A stretch of 64,000 bases of DNA from Pararhodobacter zhoushanensis (GCF_025949695.1 NZ_JAPDFL010000001.1:781001-845000); one strand, 5' to 3'; shown: positions 53,456-63,242, numbered from the stretch's first letter. Translations and numbers: made by a program. The notes: a model not told the origin generated them from the sequence alone.

Positions 53456-54799
53456 ATGAATGGAGAGTTCACGACCTGGCTGAGCAGCGTGGCCGACAGT
53501 ATCGCAGCCTTCTGGCAGGCTCTGCTTGCGTTTGGCTCGACGATGCTACTGCCCTCGCGGCTGGTGCAGATCGGCGTCGTTATGGCGATGATCGTGCTGG
53601 CGTGGCTCCTCGCCCGCCTGATCGTGCCGCGGTACGAGGCGTGGATGCGGGGCCTCGAAGGGCGGCCGAAATGGCAGCTTCGCTGGCTGATCGTGTTGCG
53701 GCGCCGGTTGCCATTGATCGAGTTCGTCGCACTGATGTGGCTGTCCGTCGGCGTGTTTGCCGCGCTCTACACCTTTCCCTCGCGCCGCTATGTGCTGGTG
53801 CTGGTGGCGACGATCGCCACCGCCTGGCTGGCGATTCGGATCGCCGCGCAACTGGTGCGCAACCGGCTCTTGCGGACTCTGGTCGTCTGGAGCCTGTCGA
53901 TCTGGGCGACGCTTTACTATCTGGGTCTGCTGGACGAGACATCCTACGCGATGGATCAGGTCGCCGTGACCTTCGGGCAGTTCCGGCTGTCACTGCTGAC
54001 CGTGGTCAAGGCGCTGGCGCTGACCGCGGCGTTGATCGTTGTTGCGCGTTTCCTGGCGGTCACCTCGTCGCAACGGATCCGGGGCAATGCCGACATCTCG
54101 CCCTCGATGCAGGAGTTGCTGGTCAAGCTGTTACGCATATCGCTGTACGGGGCGGCGTTCTTCATCGGCCTGAAAGCCGTGGGTTTCGATCTGACCGGGT
54201 TGGCGGTGCTGTCGGGGGCCATTGGTGTTGGTCTGGGGTTTGGCCTGCAGAAGGTGGTGTCAAACCTTGTATCGGGGGTGATCATCCTGCTCGACAAGTC
54301 GGTAAAGCCCGGCGACGTGATCAGTCTGGGCGACACCTTTGGGTGGATCAACACCTTGGGCGCACGGTATGTTTCGGTCGTGACACGCGACGGAAAGGAA
54401 TACCTGATCCCCAACGAAGACCTGATCACCGGGCAGGTGGTGAACTGGTCACACTCGAATGATCTGGTGCGGCTCGATCTGAAATTCGGCACGTCCTATG
54501 GCGACGATCCGCACAAGGTCCGCGCGATCGCCATAGCCGCTGCGGCCGGGGCGCAGCGGGTGCTGAGCCAGCCCGCACCCGTCTGCCACATCATCGATTT
54601 CGGCGAGTCGTCGGTGGATTATCTGCTGCGGTTCTGGATCCGCGACCCCTCGGCCGGGCTGACCAATATCCGCGGTGCGGTGTATCTGGCCCTGTGGGAT
54701 GCGTTCAAGGAGAACGAGATTTCGATCCCCTTCCCGCAGCGCGAAGTCAGGGTGCTGGGCGACCGTCCCGTGGTGGCAAACCCGCCGTCGGCGGACTGA
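53456..54799 (+). CDS. MscS family mechanosensitive ion channel
   Basis: 447-residue inner-membrane channel with an extra N-terminal set of helices (about residues 35-215) ahead of the MscS core. The pore helix reads LTGLAVLSGAIGVGLGFGLQ, followed by KVVSNLVSGVIILLDKSVKPGDVI and a beta domain with YLIPNEDLITGQVVNWSHS. All core features are intact. It protects against osmotic downshift. ATG 53456. It resembles larger MscS-like proteins rather than minimal MscS. Confidence 0.92.
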   Translation: MNGEFTTWLSSVADSIAAFWQALLAFGSTMLLPSRLVQIGVVMAMIVLAWLLARLIVPRYEAWMRGLEGRPKWQLRWLIVLRRRLPLIEFVALMWLSVGVFAALYTFPSRRYVLVLVATIATAWLAIRIAAQLVRNRLLRTLVVWSLSIWATLYYLGLLDETSYAMDQVAVTFGQFRLSLLTVVKALALTAALIVVARFLAVTSSQRIRGNADISPSMQELLVKLLRISLYGAAFFIGLKAVGFDLTGLAVLSGAIGVGLGFGLQKVVSNLVSGVIILLDKSVKPGDVISLGDTFGWINTLGARYVSVVTRDGKEYLIPNEDLITGQVVNWSHSNDLVRLDLKFGTSYGDDPHKVRAIAIAAAAGAQRVLSQPAPVCHIIDFGESSVDYLLRFWIRDPSAGLTNIRGAVYLALWDAFKENEISIPFPQREVRVLGDRPVVANPPSAD

Positions 54800-54833
54800 T
54801 GCGCGTCGTCTGCGATCTGTCGTGCGCGCTCCA

Positions 54834-54862
54834 TTGAGATTCGCTGCGGCAAGCGTTACATT
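54834..54862 (+). promoter_or_regulatory. probable promoter of rsfS-rlmH
   Basis: TTGAGA (54834-54839) and TACATT (54857-54862) are separated by exactly 17 bases, shortly ahead of an AGGAGG ribosome binding site. Confidence 0.6.
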
Positions 54863-54895
54863 AGGGGTCAGATTTACCTGCAGGAGGACAGTTCT

Positions 54896-55291
54896 CTGTC
54901 TTACATCGACCCGGCCGCCCCTGCGGCCCCCGCCCCGGAACCTATGGCCCGTGATTTTACGGCTGACGATGTACTGGCATTGGTCCTGCAATCCCTTGAT
55001 GACGACAAAGCCGAAGAGGTCGTCAAGATCGACCTGCGCGGTCGCTCGTCGATGTCCGATTACATGGTGATCGCCTCGGGTCGTTCGTCTCGTCAGGTTG
55101 GCGCCATCGCCGAAAAGCTGATCGAGCGGCTCAAGGAACAGTTCCGCATCACGCCCCGGTCCGAGGGCAAGGAAACCGGCGACTGGGTGCTGATCGACGC
55201 CAATGGCGTCGTGGTGCATGTCTTCCGCCCCGAAGTGCGCGACTTCTATCAACTCGAACGCATGTGGCAGGTGCCAACCGGCCAGGACTAA
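54896..55291 (+). CDS. rsfS: ribosome silencing factor RsfS (probable CTG start)
   Basis: Binds uL14 of the 50S subunit and blocks subunit joining in starvation. Core residues DDDKAEEVVKIDLRGRSSMSDYMVIASGRSSRQV and a C-terminal DWVLIDANGVVVHVF are canonical. The first ATG is 54944 (115 residues) but has no ribosome binding site. A perfect AGGAGG at 54882-54887 points, with eight bases spacing, to CTG 54896, which adds 16 residues (SYIDPAAPAAPAPEP) and gives the family's usual N-terminal length. Either start is possible. Confidence 0.9.
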   Translation: MSYIDPAAPAAPAPEPMARDFTADDVLALVLQSLDDDKAEEVVKIDLRGRSSMSDYMVIASGRSSRQVGAIAEKLIERLKEQFRITPRSEGKETGDWVLIDANGVVVHVFRPEVRDFYQLERMWQVPTGQD

Positions 55292-55297
55292 GGTGCG

Positions 55298-55768
55298 ATG
55301 CGGCTGCATCTGTGCGTGGTGGGCAGGATCCGTTCAGGCCCGGAACGCGTTCTGATCGACGATTATCTGAAACGCCTCGACCGGACCGGGCGGCCTTTGG
55401 GGCTTGGCCCGGCGGCGGAGCATGAGGTCGAGGACAAGCGCGGCGGCGGCATGGAAGCCGAGGCTGCGCTGCTCGACCGCGCCTGCCCGCAGGGCGCGGT
55501 GCGCGTGATGCTGGACGAGCGCGGCGCGGTGATGACCTCGCCCGAGTTCGCCGGGCGGCTGGAGCGCTGGCGTGACACGGGCGCGCAGGATGTGGCGTTC
55601 TTTATCGGCGGCGCAGACGGGCTCGCCCCATCGCTGCGCGCGGGGGCAGATGCGGCGCTGTCGTTCGGGCAGATGGTCTGGCCGCACGCCCTGGCGCGGG
55701 TGATGCTGGCCGAGCAACTCTATCGCGCGGCGACAATTCTGGCGGGCTCGCCGTATCATCGGGTGTGA
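55298..55768 (+). CDS. rlmH: 23S rRNA (pseudouridine-1915-N3) methyltransferase
   Basis: SPOUT-family methylase acting on helix 69 of assembled ribosomes. 156 residues; the SAM-binding knot is FFIGGADGLAPSLRAGADAALS and the C-terminus LYRAATILAGSPYHRV is diagnostic. It follows rsfS by six bases, the usual rsfS-rlmH pairing. Confidence 0.96.
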   Translation: MRLHLCVVGRIRSGPERVLIDDYLKRLDRTGRPLGLGPAAEHEVEDKRGGGMEAEAALLDRACPQGAVRVMLDERGAVMTSPEFAGRLERWRDTGAQDVAFFIGGADGLAPSLRAGADAALSFGQMVWPHALARVMLAEQLYRAATILAGSPYHRV

Positions 55769-55811
55769 GGGGGTGGCGGCGCTCGGGCCCATCGAGGGCC
55801 CTCGCGCCGCT

Positions 55812-55968
55812 CGGGGGCGCTGCCCCCGCCGGGCCGTTCCGGCCCGCCCCGGGATATTTAACGAGCAAAGAGGGGCGTTAACGAAGGGTTAACCGCGCTT
55901 TCTTTGCTCTTCAAATATCCTCGGGGGGTGAATTCGGCTTTGGCCGAAGAGGGGGCAGAAGGCCCCCC
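55812..55968. repeat. composite hairpin region with mirrored GGATATTT element after rlmH
   Basis: Left to right: hairpin CGGGGGC-GCT-GCCCCCG (55812-55828), hairpin GGGCC-N5-GGCCC, mirrored core 55852-55920 (arms GGATATTTAACGAGCAAAGA and, on the minus strand, GGATATTTGAAGAGCAAAGA, around GTTAACGAAGGGTTAAC), then hairpin TTCGGC-TTTG-GCCGAA and AGGGGGC-AGAAG-GCCCCCCT. It lies between two genes on the same strand, so the right half is not behind any visible minus-strand gene. Confidence 0.8.
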
Positions 55969-56091
55969 TTGCCTGGTCGCCTGAAGGCGAAACGCTCACG
56001 TCCCCGCGACATCTCGCGTAGCGTCGGCCCTTGGGCATTGCTCCTGCGCCGCCGCCCGCTTAGACAGTCGGCCATGCAACGGAGACCGCCT

Positions 56092-57615
56092 ATGACCCGC
56101 GCCAAACCTGTCGTTCTGTGCATTCTGGACGGCTGGGGCATCAACCCCAACCCTCTGGGCAACGCCGTCGCGCTGGCCGACACCCCCAATTTCGACCGTG
56201 TCATGGCGACCTGCCCAAACGCCACTCTGGTGACCTTTGGTCCCGACGTCGGTCTGCCCACCGGTCAGATGGGCAATTCCGAGGTCGGGCACACCAATAT
56301 CGGCGCGGGCCGGGTGGTGGCGATGGATCTGGGGCAGATCGATCTGGCGGTCGAGGATGGCTCCTTCGCCGCCAATGCCGCGCTGGGTGAGTTCATCGCG
56401 CGGTTGCAAGACAGCGGTGGCACGGCGCATCTGATGGCCGTGGTCTCGGATGGCGGGGTGCATGGCCACATCAGCCATCTGAAAGCCGCAGTGAAGGCGA
56501 TTGCCGGGGCCGGGATCCCGGTTGCGATCCATGCGATCACCGACGGCCGCGACGTTGCCCCCAAGTCAGCGCAAGGCTTCATCGATGATCTGCTGTCGGA
56601 TCTCCCTGCCGGCGCGACAATCGCCACGGTGATCGGGCGCTATTGGGCGATGGACCGCGACTCGCGCTGGGAACGGGTCGAGCGCGCCTATGACGCAATG
56701 GTCGAGGGGCAGGGTAAGCCCTGCGCCGGTGCCGCTGAGGCGGTGGCCGAAGCCTATGCCGCCGGGGAGACGGATGAGTTCATCACCCCCACCGTCCTTG
56801 GCGACTACAAGGGCGCGCGGGGCGGCGATGGTCTGTTCTGTCTGAACTTCCGCGCCGACCGCGCGCGCGAGATCCTGGCCGCGATCGGTGCGCCGGCGTT
56901 CAACGGGTTCGCGGTCAAGAACCGGGTCAACTGGGCCATGCTTTTGGGCATGGTCGAGTATTCCGATGCCCACAACGCCTTCATGCACACGGCCTTTCCC
57001 AAGCGGGTGATCCGCAACACGTTGGGTGAATGGGTGGCCAAGCAGGGCCTGCGCCAGTTCCGGCTGGCCGAGACCGAGAAATACCCGCATGTTACCTTCT
57101 TCCTGAACGGCGGTCGTGAAACGCCGGAAGAGGGCGAGGATCGCTTCATGCCCTCCAGCCCCAAGGTCGCCACCTATGACCTGCAGCCCGAGATGTCGGC
57201 GCCTGAAGTCACCGATCATTTCGTCGCGGCGATCGAGGAAGGCTATGACCTGATCGTGGTGAATTACGCCAACCCTGACATGGTCGGACACACCGGCATC
57301 GTCGAAGCCGGGATCAAGGCCGTGGAAGAGGTCGACCGCGATCTGGGTCGCGTGCTGGAAGCGCTGGAAAAGGTCGGCGGGGCGATGCTCCTGACGGCTG
57401 ATCACGGCAATTGCGAGACGATGATCGATTACGCCACCGGCGGGCCGCACACCGCGCACACCACCAATCTGGTGCCCGTGGCGCTGGTCAACTGGCCCGA
57501 GGCGGTGACGCTGGATGAGGGGCGTCTGGCCGATGTCGCGCCGACGTTGCTTGAGATGATGGGGCTGCCGCAGCCCGACGAGATGACCGGTCACAGCCTG
57601 ATCCGGCGGGGTTGA
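56092..57615 (+). CDS. gpmI: 2,3-bisphosphoglycerate-independent phosphoglycerate mutase
   Basis: Glycolytic/gluconeogenic interconversion of 3- and 2-phosphoglycerate with two Mn ions. 507 residues: LCILDGWGINPNPLGNAV with metal Asp near the N-terminus, the phosphoserine in GQMGNSEVGHTNIGAGR, metal ligands in TADHGNCE and the final HTTNLVPVAL region. ATG 56092 (GGAGACC upstream) is chosen; the longer frame lacks similarity. It is followed by envC and ctpA, a common alphaproteobacterial order. Confidence 0.96.
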   Translation: MTRAKPVVLCILDGWGINPNPLGNAVALADTPNFDRVMATCPNATLVTFGPDVGLPTGQMGNSEVGHTNIGAGRVVAMDLGQIDLAVEDGSFAANAALGEFIARLQDSGGTAHLMAVVSDGGVHGHISHLKAAVKAIAGAGIPVAIHAITDGRDVAPKSAQGFIDDLLSDLPAGATIATVIGRYWAMDRDSRWERVERAYDAMVEGQGKPCAGAAEAVAEAYAAGETDEFITPTVLGDYKGARGGDGLFCLNFRADRAREILAAIGAPAFNGFAVKNRVNWAMLLGMVEYSDAHNAFMHTAFPKRVIRNTLGEWVAKQGLRQFRLAETEKYPHVTFFLNGGRETPEEGEDRFMPSSPKVATYDLQPEMSAPEVTDHFVAAIEEGYDLIVVNYANPDMVGHTGIVEAGIKAVEEVDRDLGRVLEALEKVGGAMLLTADHGNCETMIDYATGGPHTAHTTNLVPVALVNWPEAVTLDEGRLADVAPTLLEMMGLPQPDEMTGHSLIRRG

Positions 57616-57618
57616 GGG

Positions 57619-58741
57619 ATGCGGATTGCGCGGGTTCTGGCGGTTCTGGCCTGTCTGAGCGGGGCTCAGGCCGGGGCGGATACGGCGGAGAACGCGCAGG
57701 CGGCGGCGGTTGATCTGCTCAATGCGATTGATTCGCTGGCTGACGCGGGCCGCGCGCCCGATCAGGTCGCGGCGTTGACGCAGGCGATTCAGGCGCATGA
57801 GGCCGGGTTGTCGGCGCTGCGTGAAGGGCTGCGCGAAGCCTCGCTGCGCGAGGCCGCAATCAACCGCGTGCTTGATGCGCAGCAGGCCGAGGTCAGCCGA
57901 GATCCTGGGCGCGATGATGGCCGTCGAACGGATCGAGGGGCCGGTGATGCTGGTCCATCCGCAGGGACCGCTGGCCACGGCACGGTCGGGCATGATGATT
58001 GCCGATGTTGCCGCCGGTATGCAGGCCGAAGCCGCGCGCATCGGCGCGCTGGCGCGGGAACTGGCGGCGTTGCGGTCACTGCGCGAAACCGCCGTTGAAA
58101 CGCTGGCCGACGGGTTGTCCAGTTTGCAGGACGCCCGGGCCGAGCTGTCGCAAGCCATTGCCGACCGCCGTGATCTGCCCCCGCGTGTCGGCGATGACGA
58201 AACGCGGATGCTGGCGCTGCTCAATTCGGTGCGCACCTTGCAGGAACTGGCGACCAGTCTGGCCGAGCGTCCGTCGGGCGCGTCGTCGGATCTGCCGGTG
58301 TTTGCCAGTGCGCGCGGGCGGCTGGAGCTGCCGGTGATCGGTGCGATCCTGCGCCGGTTCGGCGAGGCCGATACCGCCGGGATCAACCGTCCCGGTCTGG
58401 TGATGGCGACCGAGCCGGGGGCGTTGGTGACCGCGCCGTGGTATGGCACCGTGCGCTATCGCGGCCCGCTTCTGGATTACGGCACGGTTGTGTTGCTGGA
58501 ACCGGGCGAGGGCTGGCTGATCGTTATTGCCGGGCTGGACGCGGTTTATCCGCGCACCGGCGATGTCGTTGCACAGGGCGATGCGCTGGGGATGATGCCC
58601 GGCGGCTCGGTCGCGGGTGACGAGTTTGTGCAGGCGGCCCCGGTAGCGGGACGCAGCGAAACGCTGTATCTGGAACTCAGACAGGGCGGGCAAGCCATTG
58701 ACCCGGCCGACTGGTTCGACTTGAGTGGACAGCGGCCCTGA
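57619..58741 (+). pseudogene. envC: EnvC-like murein hydrolase activator, frameshifted
   Basis: Periplasmic coiled-coil plus degenerate LytM/M23 protein that activates amidases at division. The first frame gives a signal peptide (MRIARVLAVLACLSGAQA) and coiled-coil start to about 57895 (INRVLDAQQAEVS). The continuation, AEILGAMMAVERIEGPVML through the M23-like GTVRYRGPLLDYGTVVLLEPG to the C-terminus, is in another frame ending at 58741. Removing one base near GTCAGCCGAGATC restores a normal protein. Assembly error or true mutation cannot be told apart. Confidence 0.85.
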
Positions 58742-58794
58742 AGAGGCCGCAGAGGGTGCACCTTGTGCGCCCGACCGACATACGGGATGGAACG

Positions 58795-60126
58795 ATGAAC
58801 AAATATCTGGTGGCGGCAGCGGCAGGCATTCTGGGCGGCGCGGTGCTGTCGACACAGGTGGCCGGCCCGCTTCTGGCGCAGGAGCAGGACGCCGAGCAAT
58901 CGGTCTATGATCAGCTCGACCTGTTCGGCAATGTGTTCGAGCTGATCCGCTCGCAATATGTGACCGAGGCCGATAGCGGTGCGCTGGTTCAGGCGGCGAT
59001 CAACGGCATGCTGAACTCGCTTGATCCACATTCCAGCTATCTGCCCCCCGATGATTACGAAGACATGCGCGTGCAGACGCGCGGTGCCTTTGGCGGTCTG
59101 GGGATCGAGATCACCCAGCAGGACGGCTATGTCCGCGTCATCACCCCGATGGACGACACGCCTGCCGCGCAGGCCGGTGTTCAGCCGGGCGATCTGCTGA
59201 CGCATGTGGACGGCGTGGGGCTGATGGGGCTGACGCTGCCCGAAGCGGTGGATCTGATGCGCGGCCCGGTCGGGTCCGAGATCGTCGTGACCATCCTGCG
59301 CGAGGGCGTGGCCGAGCCGTTCGATCTGTCGATCATCCGTGACACCATCCGCCTGCGCGCCGTGCGCAGCCGGATCGAGGGCAGCATCGTTGTGCTGCGC
59401 GTGACCACGTTCAACGAGCAGACCTATGACAACCTCGCCTCGCAGCTGGCCGATGGCATTGCCGAAATCGGCGGTATCGAGCAGTTGCAGGGCGTCGTTC
59501 TGGATCTGCGCAACAACCCCGGTGGCTTGCTGACTCAGGCCATTCAGGTGTCGGATGCGTTCCTTGAACAAGGCGAGATCGTCTCGACCCGGGGCCGTTC
59601 CGAAGGGCAGGGCGACCGCTACAACGCCACTTCCGGCGATCTGATCGACGGGCACCCGATGGTGGTTCTGGTCAACGGCGGCTCGGCCTCGGCCAGCGAA
59701 ATCGTCGCCGGTGCCTTGCAGGATCATCGCCGCGCGGTGATCGTGGGCGAGCGCAGCTTCGGCAAAGGCTCGGTCCAGTCGCTGATCCCGCTGCGCGGCG
59801 ATGGCGCGGTGCGTCTGACCACGGCGCTGTATTACACGCCCTCGGGCCGGTCGATTCAGGCGCTGGGCGTTGCCCCCGATATCGTCGTGCACCAGCCGCC
59901 GCGCCATGACGAGGCTGTGGCACCGGAAGAAGCCACACGTCCCGCGCGCAGCGAATCCACTCTGCGTGGTGCCTTCAACAACGAAACCATCACCGATGAC
60001 GAGCGTCGGCAGATGGAAGAGGAAGAGCGCGCCGCCGAGGAAGTCTCGCAACTGCGCGAAGAGGATTACCAGCTGGCCTATGCGCTGGACATCCTGCGCG
60101 GTCTGTCGGTGATGAACGGACAGTGA
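58795..60126 (+). CDS. ctpA: carboxyl-terminal processing peptidase (S41)
   Basis: Periplasmic Ser/Lys protease, 443 residues. N-terminal signal or anchor ([18 protein letters not shown]), a PDZ domain (about 95-180, [19 protein letters not shown]), and a peptidase core with catalytic Ser in [15 protein letters not shown] and Lys in [10 protein letters not shown]. The acidic C-terminus (about 385-430) is alphaproteobacterial. ATG 58795 fits the family; an earlier in-frame start does not. It follows envC and overlaps rppH. Confidence 0.95.
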   Translation: MNKYLVAAAAGILGGAVLSTQVAGPLLAQEQDAEQSVYDQLDLFGNVFELIRSQYVTEADSGALVQAAINGMLNSLDPHSSYLPPDDYEDMRVQTRGAFGGLGIEITQQDGYVRVITPMDDTPAAQAGVQPGDLLTHVDGVGLMGLTLPEAVDLMRGPVGSEIVVTILREGVAEPFDLSIIRDTIRLRAVRSRIEGSIVVLRVTTFNEQTYDNLASQLADGIAEIGGIEQLQGVVLDLRNNPGGLLTQAIQVSDAFLEQGEIVSTRGRSEGQGDRYNATSGDLIDGHPMVVLVNGGSASASEIVAGALQDHRRAVIVGERSFGKGSVQSLIPLRGDGAVRLTTALYYTPSGRSIQALGVAPDIVVHQPPRHDEAVAPEEATRPARSESTLRGAFNNETITDDERRQMEEEERAAEEVSQLREEDYQLAYALDILRGLSVMNGQ

Positions 60127-60623
60127 GCACGCGCACGATGACGCCTGAGCAGATCGCGGCGCTGCCGTACCGGCCCAATGTTGGTGTCATGCTGATCAAC
60201 CCTTCGGGGTTGATCTTTGCCGCGCAGCGGCTCGATAGCGCGGTGCCGGCGTGGCAGATGCCGCAGGGCGGGATCGACGAGGGTGAAGACGCCCGCGCCG
60301 CTGCCTTGCGGGAGCTGGAAGAAGAGACCGGCGTGCCGCCCGCGCTGGTACAGGTGGTGGCCGAGACGGACGGCTGGCTGACCTATGATCTGCCGCTCGA
60401 GCTGGTTCCGACCATCTGGAAGGGCCGGTTTCGCGGGCAAAAACAGAAGTGGTTCCTGCTGCGCTATCTGGGCCGCGACGATCAGATCAATCTTGAGCAA
60501 GAGCACCCCGAGTTCAGCGCCTGGCGCTGGATCAGCGGGGACGAGATGATCGCGGCGATCGTGCCCTTCAAGCGCGCGCTTTACAGTCGCGTGGTCGACG
60601 AGTTCCGGGCGCATCTGGCCTGA
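60123..60623 (+). CDS. rppH: RNA pyrophosphohydrolase
   Basis: Nudix enzyme that removes pyrophosphate from the 5' end of mRNA and starts decay. 166 residues; the Nudix box [20 protein letters not shown] is intact, and [21 protein letters not shown] and [13 protein letters not shown] are diagnostic. GTG 60123 overlaps the ctpA stop (GTGA); ATG 60138 ([13 protein letters not shown]) is an alternative start with a weaker context. Confidence 0.94.
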   Translation: MSTRTMTPEQIAALPYRPNVGVMLINPSGLIFAAQRLDSAVPAWQMPQGGIDEGEDARAAALRELEEETGVPPALVQVVAETDGWLTYDLPLELVPTIWKGRFRGQKQKWFLLRYLGRDDQINLEQEHPEFSAWRWISGDEMIAAIVPFKRALYSRVVDEFRAHLA

Positions 60624-60647
60624 GGCTTTGCGCCACGACGACATGAA

Positions 60648-60678
60648 GAGGGGACGCGGGCAACCGCGTCCCCTTTTT
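60648..60678 (+). terminator. intrinsic terminator after rppH
   Basis: A 10-bp stem GGGGACGCGG/CCGCGTCCCC capped by a GCAA tetraloop and followed by TTTTT. A strong terminator for gpmI-envC-ctpA-rppH. The remaining 235 bases to the next gene hold nothing recognisable. Confidence 0.93.
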
Positions 60679-60913
60679 CGGTCTCAGCGGGCTTTATTGG
60701 TGCGCAACGACGCAGACACAGCAGCCAAAGAGCCTGACGCGACGAAACGCAGCCCTGCGACACGTCGGGGAAATCGCCCTACGTCTGCCGGCGAAACGAG
60801 AGGCGGCGGCGCGCCTTGCAGCATGGTTTGCGTGATCTGGACCTTTCGCAGGCTTTGCGCCAAGGTCGCGTCGAAATACGGCGCGGCAGCGCATCCGGGG
60901 GAGCCGGGAAGAC

Positions 60914-62104
60914 ATGAAAACCGGTCTGTTTTTTCTGGTCATCGCCTATGTGCTCAGCCAGTTCTACCGCGCCTTTCTGGCCGTTCTCTCGCCAGTTCTG
61001 GGCAGCGAGATCGGCGCAGGCCCTGAGGATCTGGCGCTGTCGTCTGGCCTTTGGTTCCTCGCTTTTGCGCTGATGCAGATCCCGGTCGGTGCCGCGCTGG
61101 ACCGGATCGGGCCGCGATGGACAGTCAGCGTGTTGCTGGCGCTGGGCGGAGGCACCGGGGCGCTGGTGTTTTCGCAGGCGACGGGGCCGTGGGGTATCCA
61201 TCTGGCGATGGTGCTGATCGGGGTCGGCTGTTCGCCGGTGCTCATGGCGTCTTACTATATCTTTGGCCGCAGCTTTCGCCCCGCGCTGTTCGGCACGCTG
61301 GCAGCGGCGATCATCGGGCTGGGCAGTCTGGGCAATCTGGCCGGGGCCGCGCCTTTGGCGGCAGTGGTCGCGGCCTTTGGCTGGCGCGAGACGCTGATCG
61401 CGCTGGCGGGGGTGACGTTGGTGGTCGCGCTGGCACTGGTGATCTTTGTGCGCGACCCCGAGCGGCTGGTGCACGCGCCGGGCGACGGTGGCTCGGTGCT
61501 GGACGTGCTGCGTCTGCCGGGCCTGTGGCTGATCCTGCCGCTGGCGATGACCAATTACGCGGCGGCGGCGGGGATTCGCGGGTTGTGGGCCGGGCCGTAT
61601 CTGGCGTCGGTCCATGGCGCCGATGCGGCGCTGATCGGCACGGTGACGCTGGTCATGGGGCTGGCGATGATCCTGGGCAATTTCGCCTATGGTCCCGCCG
61701 ACCGGCTGTTTGGCAGTCACAAGCGCGTCGTTCTGGTCGGCAATATCGGGCTGTCGCTGGCGCTGGCCGCGTTGTGGCTGACGCCGGGCAGCGGCATCTG
61801 GGCCGCCGCGGCGCTGTTGGCGGCGGTGGGTTTTCTGGGCGCGTCGTTCCCGGTGGTCATGGCGCATGGTCGCAGCTTCCTGCCGCCGCATCTGCTGGGC
61901 CGGGGGGTGACGCTGCTGAACATGTTCTCCATCTCGGGCGTGGCGCTGATGCAGTTCGCCTCGCGCCCGGTGTTCGAGGCGGCCTCAGACGGGCGCGATC
62001 CGGCGCATGCCTATGGTCTGCTGTTCCTGTTCTTCCTGCTGCCCAATCTGGTCGGCATCGGCTTTTATCTCTTTGCCCGCGACAGGGGCGAAGCGGGGCG
62101 TTAA
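60914..62104 (+). CDS. MFS transporter
   Basis: Inner-membrane transporter, 396 residues with about twelve segments in two six-helix halves. Features include FYRAFLAVLSPVLGSEIGAGPEDLALSSG in the first loop, the LDRIGPRW motif A-like loop between helices 2 and 3, and a repeat in ADRLFGSHKR. Close to other proteobacterial MFS proteins without assigned substrate. It overlaps no gene; the glycosyltransferase follows after nine bases. Confidence 0.9.
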   Translation: MKTGLFFLVIAYVLSQFYRAFLAVLSPVLGSEIGAGPEDLALSSGLWFLAFALMQIPVGAALDRIGPRWTVSVLLALGGGTGALVFSQATGPWGIHLAMVLIGVGCSPVLMASYYIFGRSFRPALFGTLAAAIIGLGSLGNLAGAAPLAAVVAAFGWRETLIALAGVTLVVALALVIFVRDPERLVHAPGDGGSVLDVLRLPGLWLILPLAMTNYAAAAGIRGLWAGPYLASVHGADAALIGTVTLVMGLAMILGNFAYGPADRLFGSHKRVVLVGNIGLSLALAALWLTPGSGIWAAAALLAAVGFLGASFPVVMAHGRSFLPPHLLGRGVTLLNMFSISGVALMQFASRPVFEAASDGRDPAHAYGLLFLFFLLPNLVGIGFYLFARDRGEAGR

Positions 62105-62113
62105 AACCCCGGC

Positions 62114-63139
62114 ATGAGCACCGGAATCGACGTCATCGCCCCGAACCTCAAGCGCCGCCTGTCGGGTGTCACGTCCACGATCGTGCGGCTGGTGCCGGTA
62201 CAGGCGCGCAGCATCGGGATTGTTGCGACCGGGCCGGGCCTGCCTGCGGGCGTGCCGCATGTGCCGCTTTGGAAGATCCCCTTCCTGCCGCGCCGCACCC
62301 GCGTCTGGCACGCGCGGCGCAATACCGAAATGGCGCTGGGTCTGATCCTGCGCGTGCTGGGGTTGAGCCGGTTGAAGCTGCTTTTCACCTCGGCCAGCCA
62401 GCGCAAGCATTCGGGGTATACCCGCTGGCTGATCGGCAAGATGGACGCGGTGGTGGCGGCGTCGGCGCGCACGGCGGCGTATCTTGAGCAACCGGCGACG
62501 GTGATCCTGCACGGCATCGACACCAAGACTTTCACACCGGCCCATGACCGCGCCGCGCTGCGTCAGACATTGGGCGTGCCGGATGGCGTGCTGGTCGGCT
62601 GCTACGGCCGCATCCGCGCGCAAAAGGGCACCGATGCGTTCGTCGAGGCGATGATCGCGCTGCTGCCCGACCGGCCCGGCGTGACCGCGCTGGTGATGGG
62701 CCGCGCGACCGAAGGCCAGAACGGGTTCCTCGACCAGCTCAAGGCGCGGGTGGCCGAGGCGGGGCTGAGCGACCGCATCCTCTTTTTGCCCGAGGTCAGC
62801 GTAGACCGCATGGCCGACTGGTATCGCGTGCTCGACCTCTATGTCGCGCCGCAACGCTGGGAAGGGTTCGGCCTGACCCCGCTGGAAGCGATGGCCTGCG
62901 GTGTGCCGGTGGTGGCCACGACCGTGGGCGCGTTCCCCGAGATCGTCACGCCCCAGACCGGTGCGTTGGTCCCGCCTGATGACATCCCGGCGCTGGCTGC
63001 GGGGGTTGCACCCTTCCTTGACGATGCCCAGTTGCGGCAGAATGCGGGCACGACCGCCCGCGCGCATGTCGAAAACGGGTTCCGCCTGCAGGACGAGGCC
63101 GACGCGCTGATCGCGATCTACCGCAGCCTGCTGCCCTGA
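62114..63139 (+). CDS. glycosyltransferase family 4, LpcC-like
   Basis: Cytoplasmic GT-B glycosyltransferase, 341 residues. The N-terminus IDVIAPNLKRRLSGVTSTIV closely resembles the rhizobial lipopolysaccharide core mannosyltransferase LpcC, and the C-terminal domain has GRIRAQKGTDAFVEAM and the nucleotide-sugar motif EGFGLTPLEAMACGVPVVA. Likely adds a sugar (perhaps mannose) to the LPS inner core. Other LPS genes are not adjacent. Confidence 0.88.
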   Translation: MSTGIDVIAPNLKRRLSGVTSTIVRLVPVQARSIGIVATGPGLPAGVPHVPLWKIPFLPRRTRVWHARRNTEMALGLILRVLGLSRLKLLFTSASQRKHSGYTRWLIGKMDAVVAASARTAAYLEQPATVILHGIDTKTFTPAHDRAALRQTLGVPDGVLVGCYGRIRAQKGTDAFVEAMIALLPDRPGVTALVMGRATEGQNGFLDQLKARVAEAGLSDRILFLPEVSVDRMADWYRVLDLYVAPQRWEGFGLTPLEAMACGVPVVATTVGAFPEIVTPQTGALVPPDDIPALAAGVAPFLDDAQLRQNAGTTARAHVENGFRLQDEADALIAIYRSLLP

Positions 63140-63242
63140 AGCCGCGTGATTCGCGCATCACTGCGCGGGAAAAAGCTGCCGCCTCTTTCCATTGCACCGG
63201 CAATCCGCTACTCGGCAGCGTTCTTTCGAGATGGAGGTCCTG

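Noticed and set aside
61051-62487. 478-codon plus-strand frame across the MFS and glycosyltransferase genes
   Set aside because: It is an out-of-frame reading of two conserved genes with low-complexity Gly/Arg/Ala composition.
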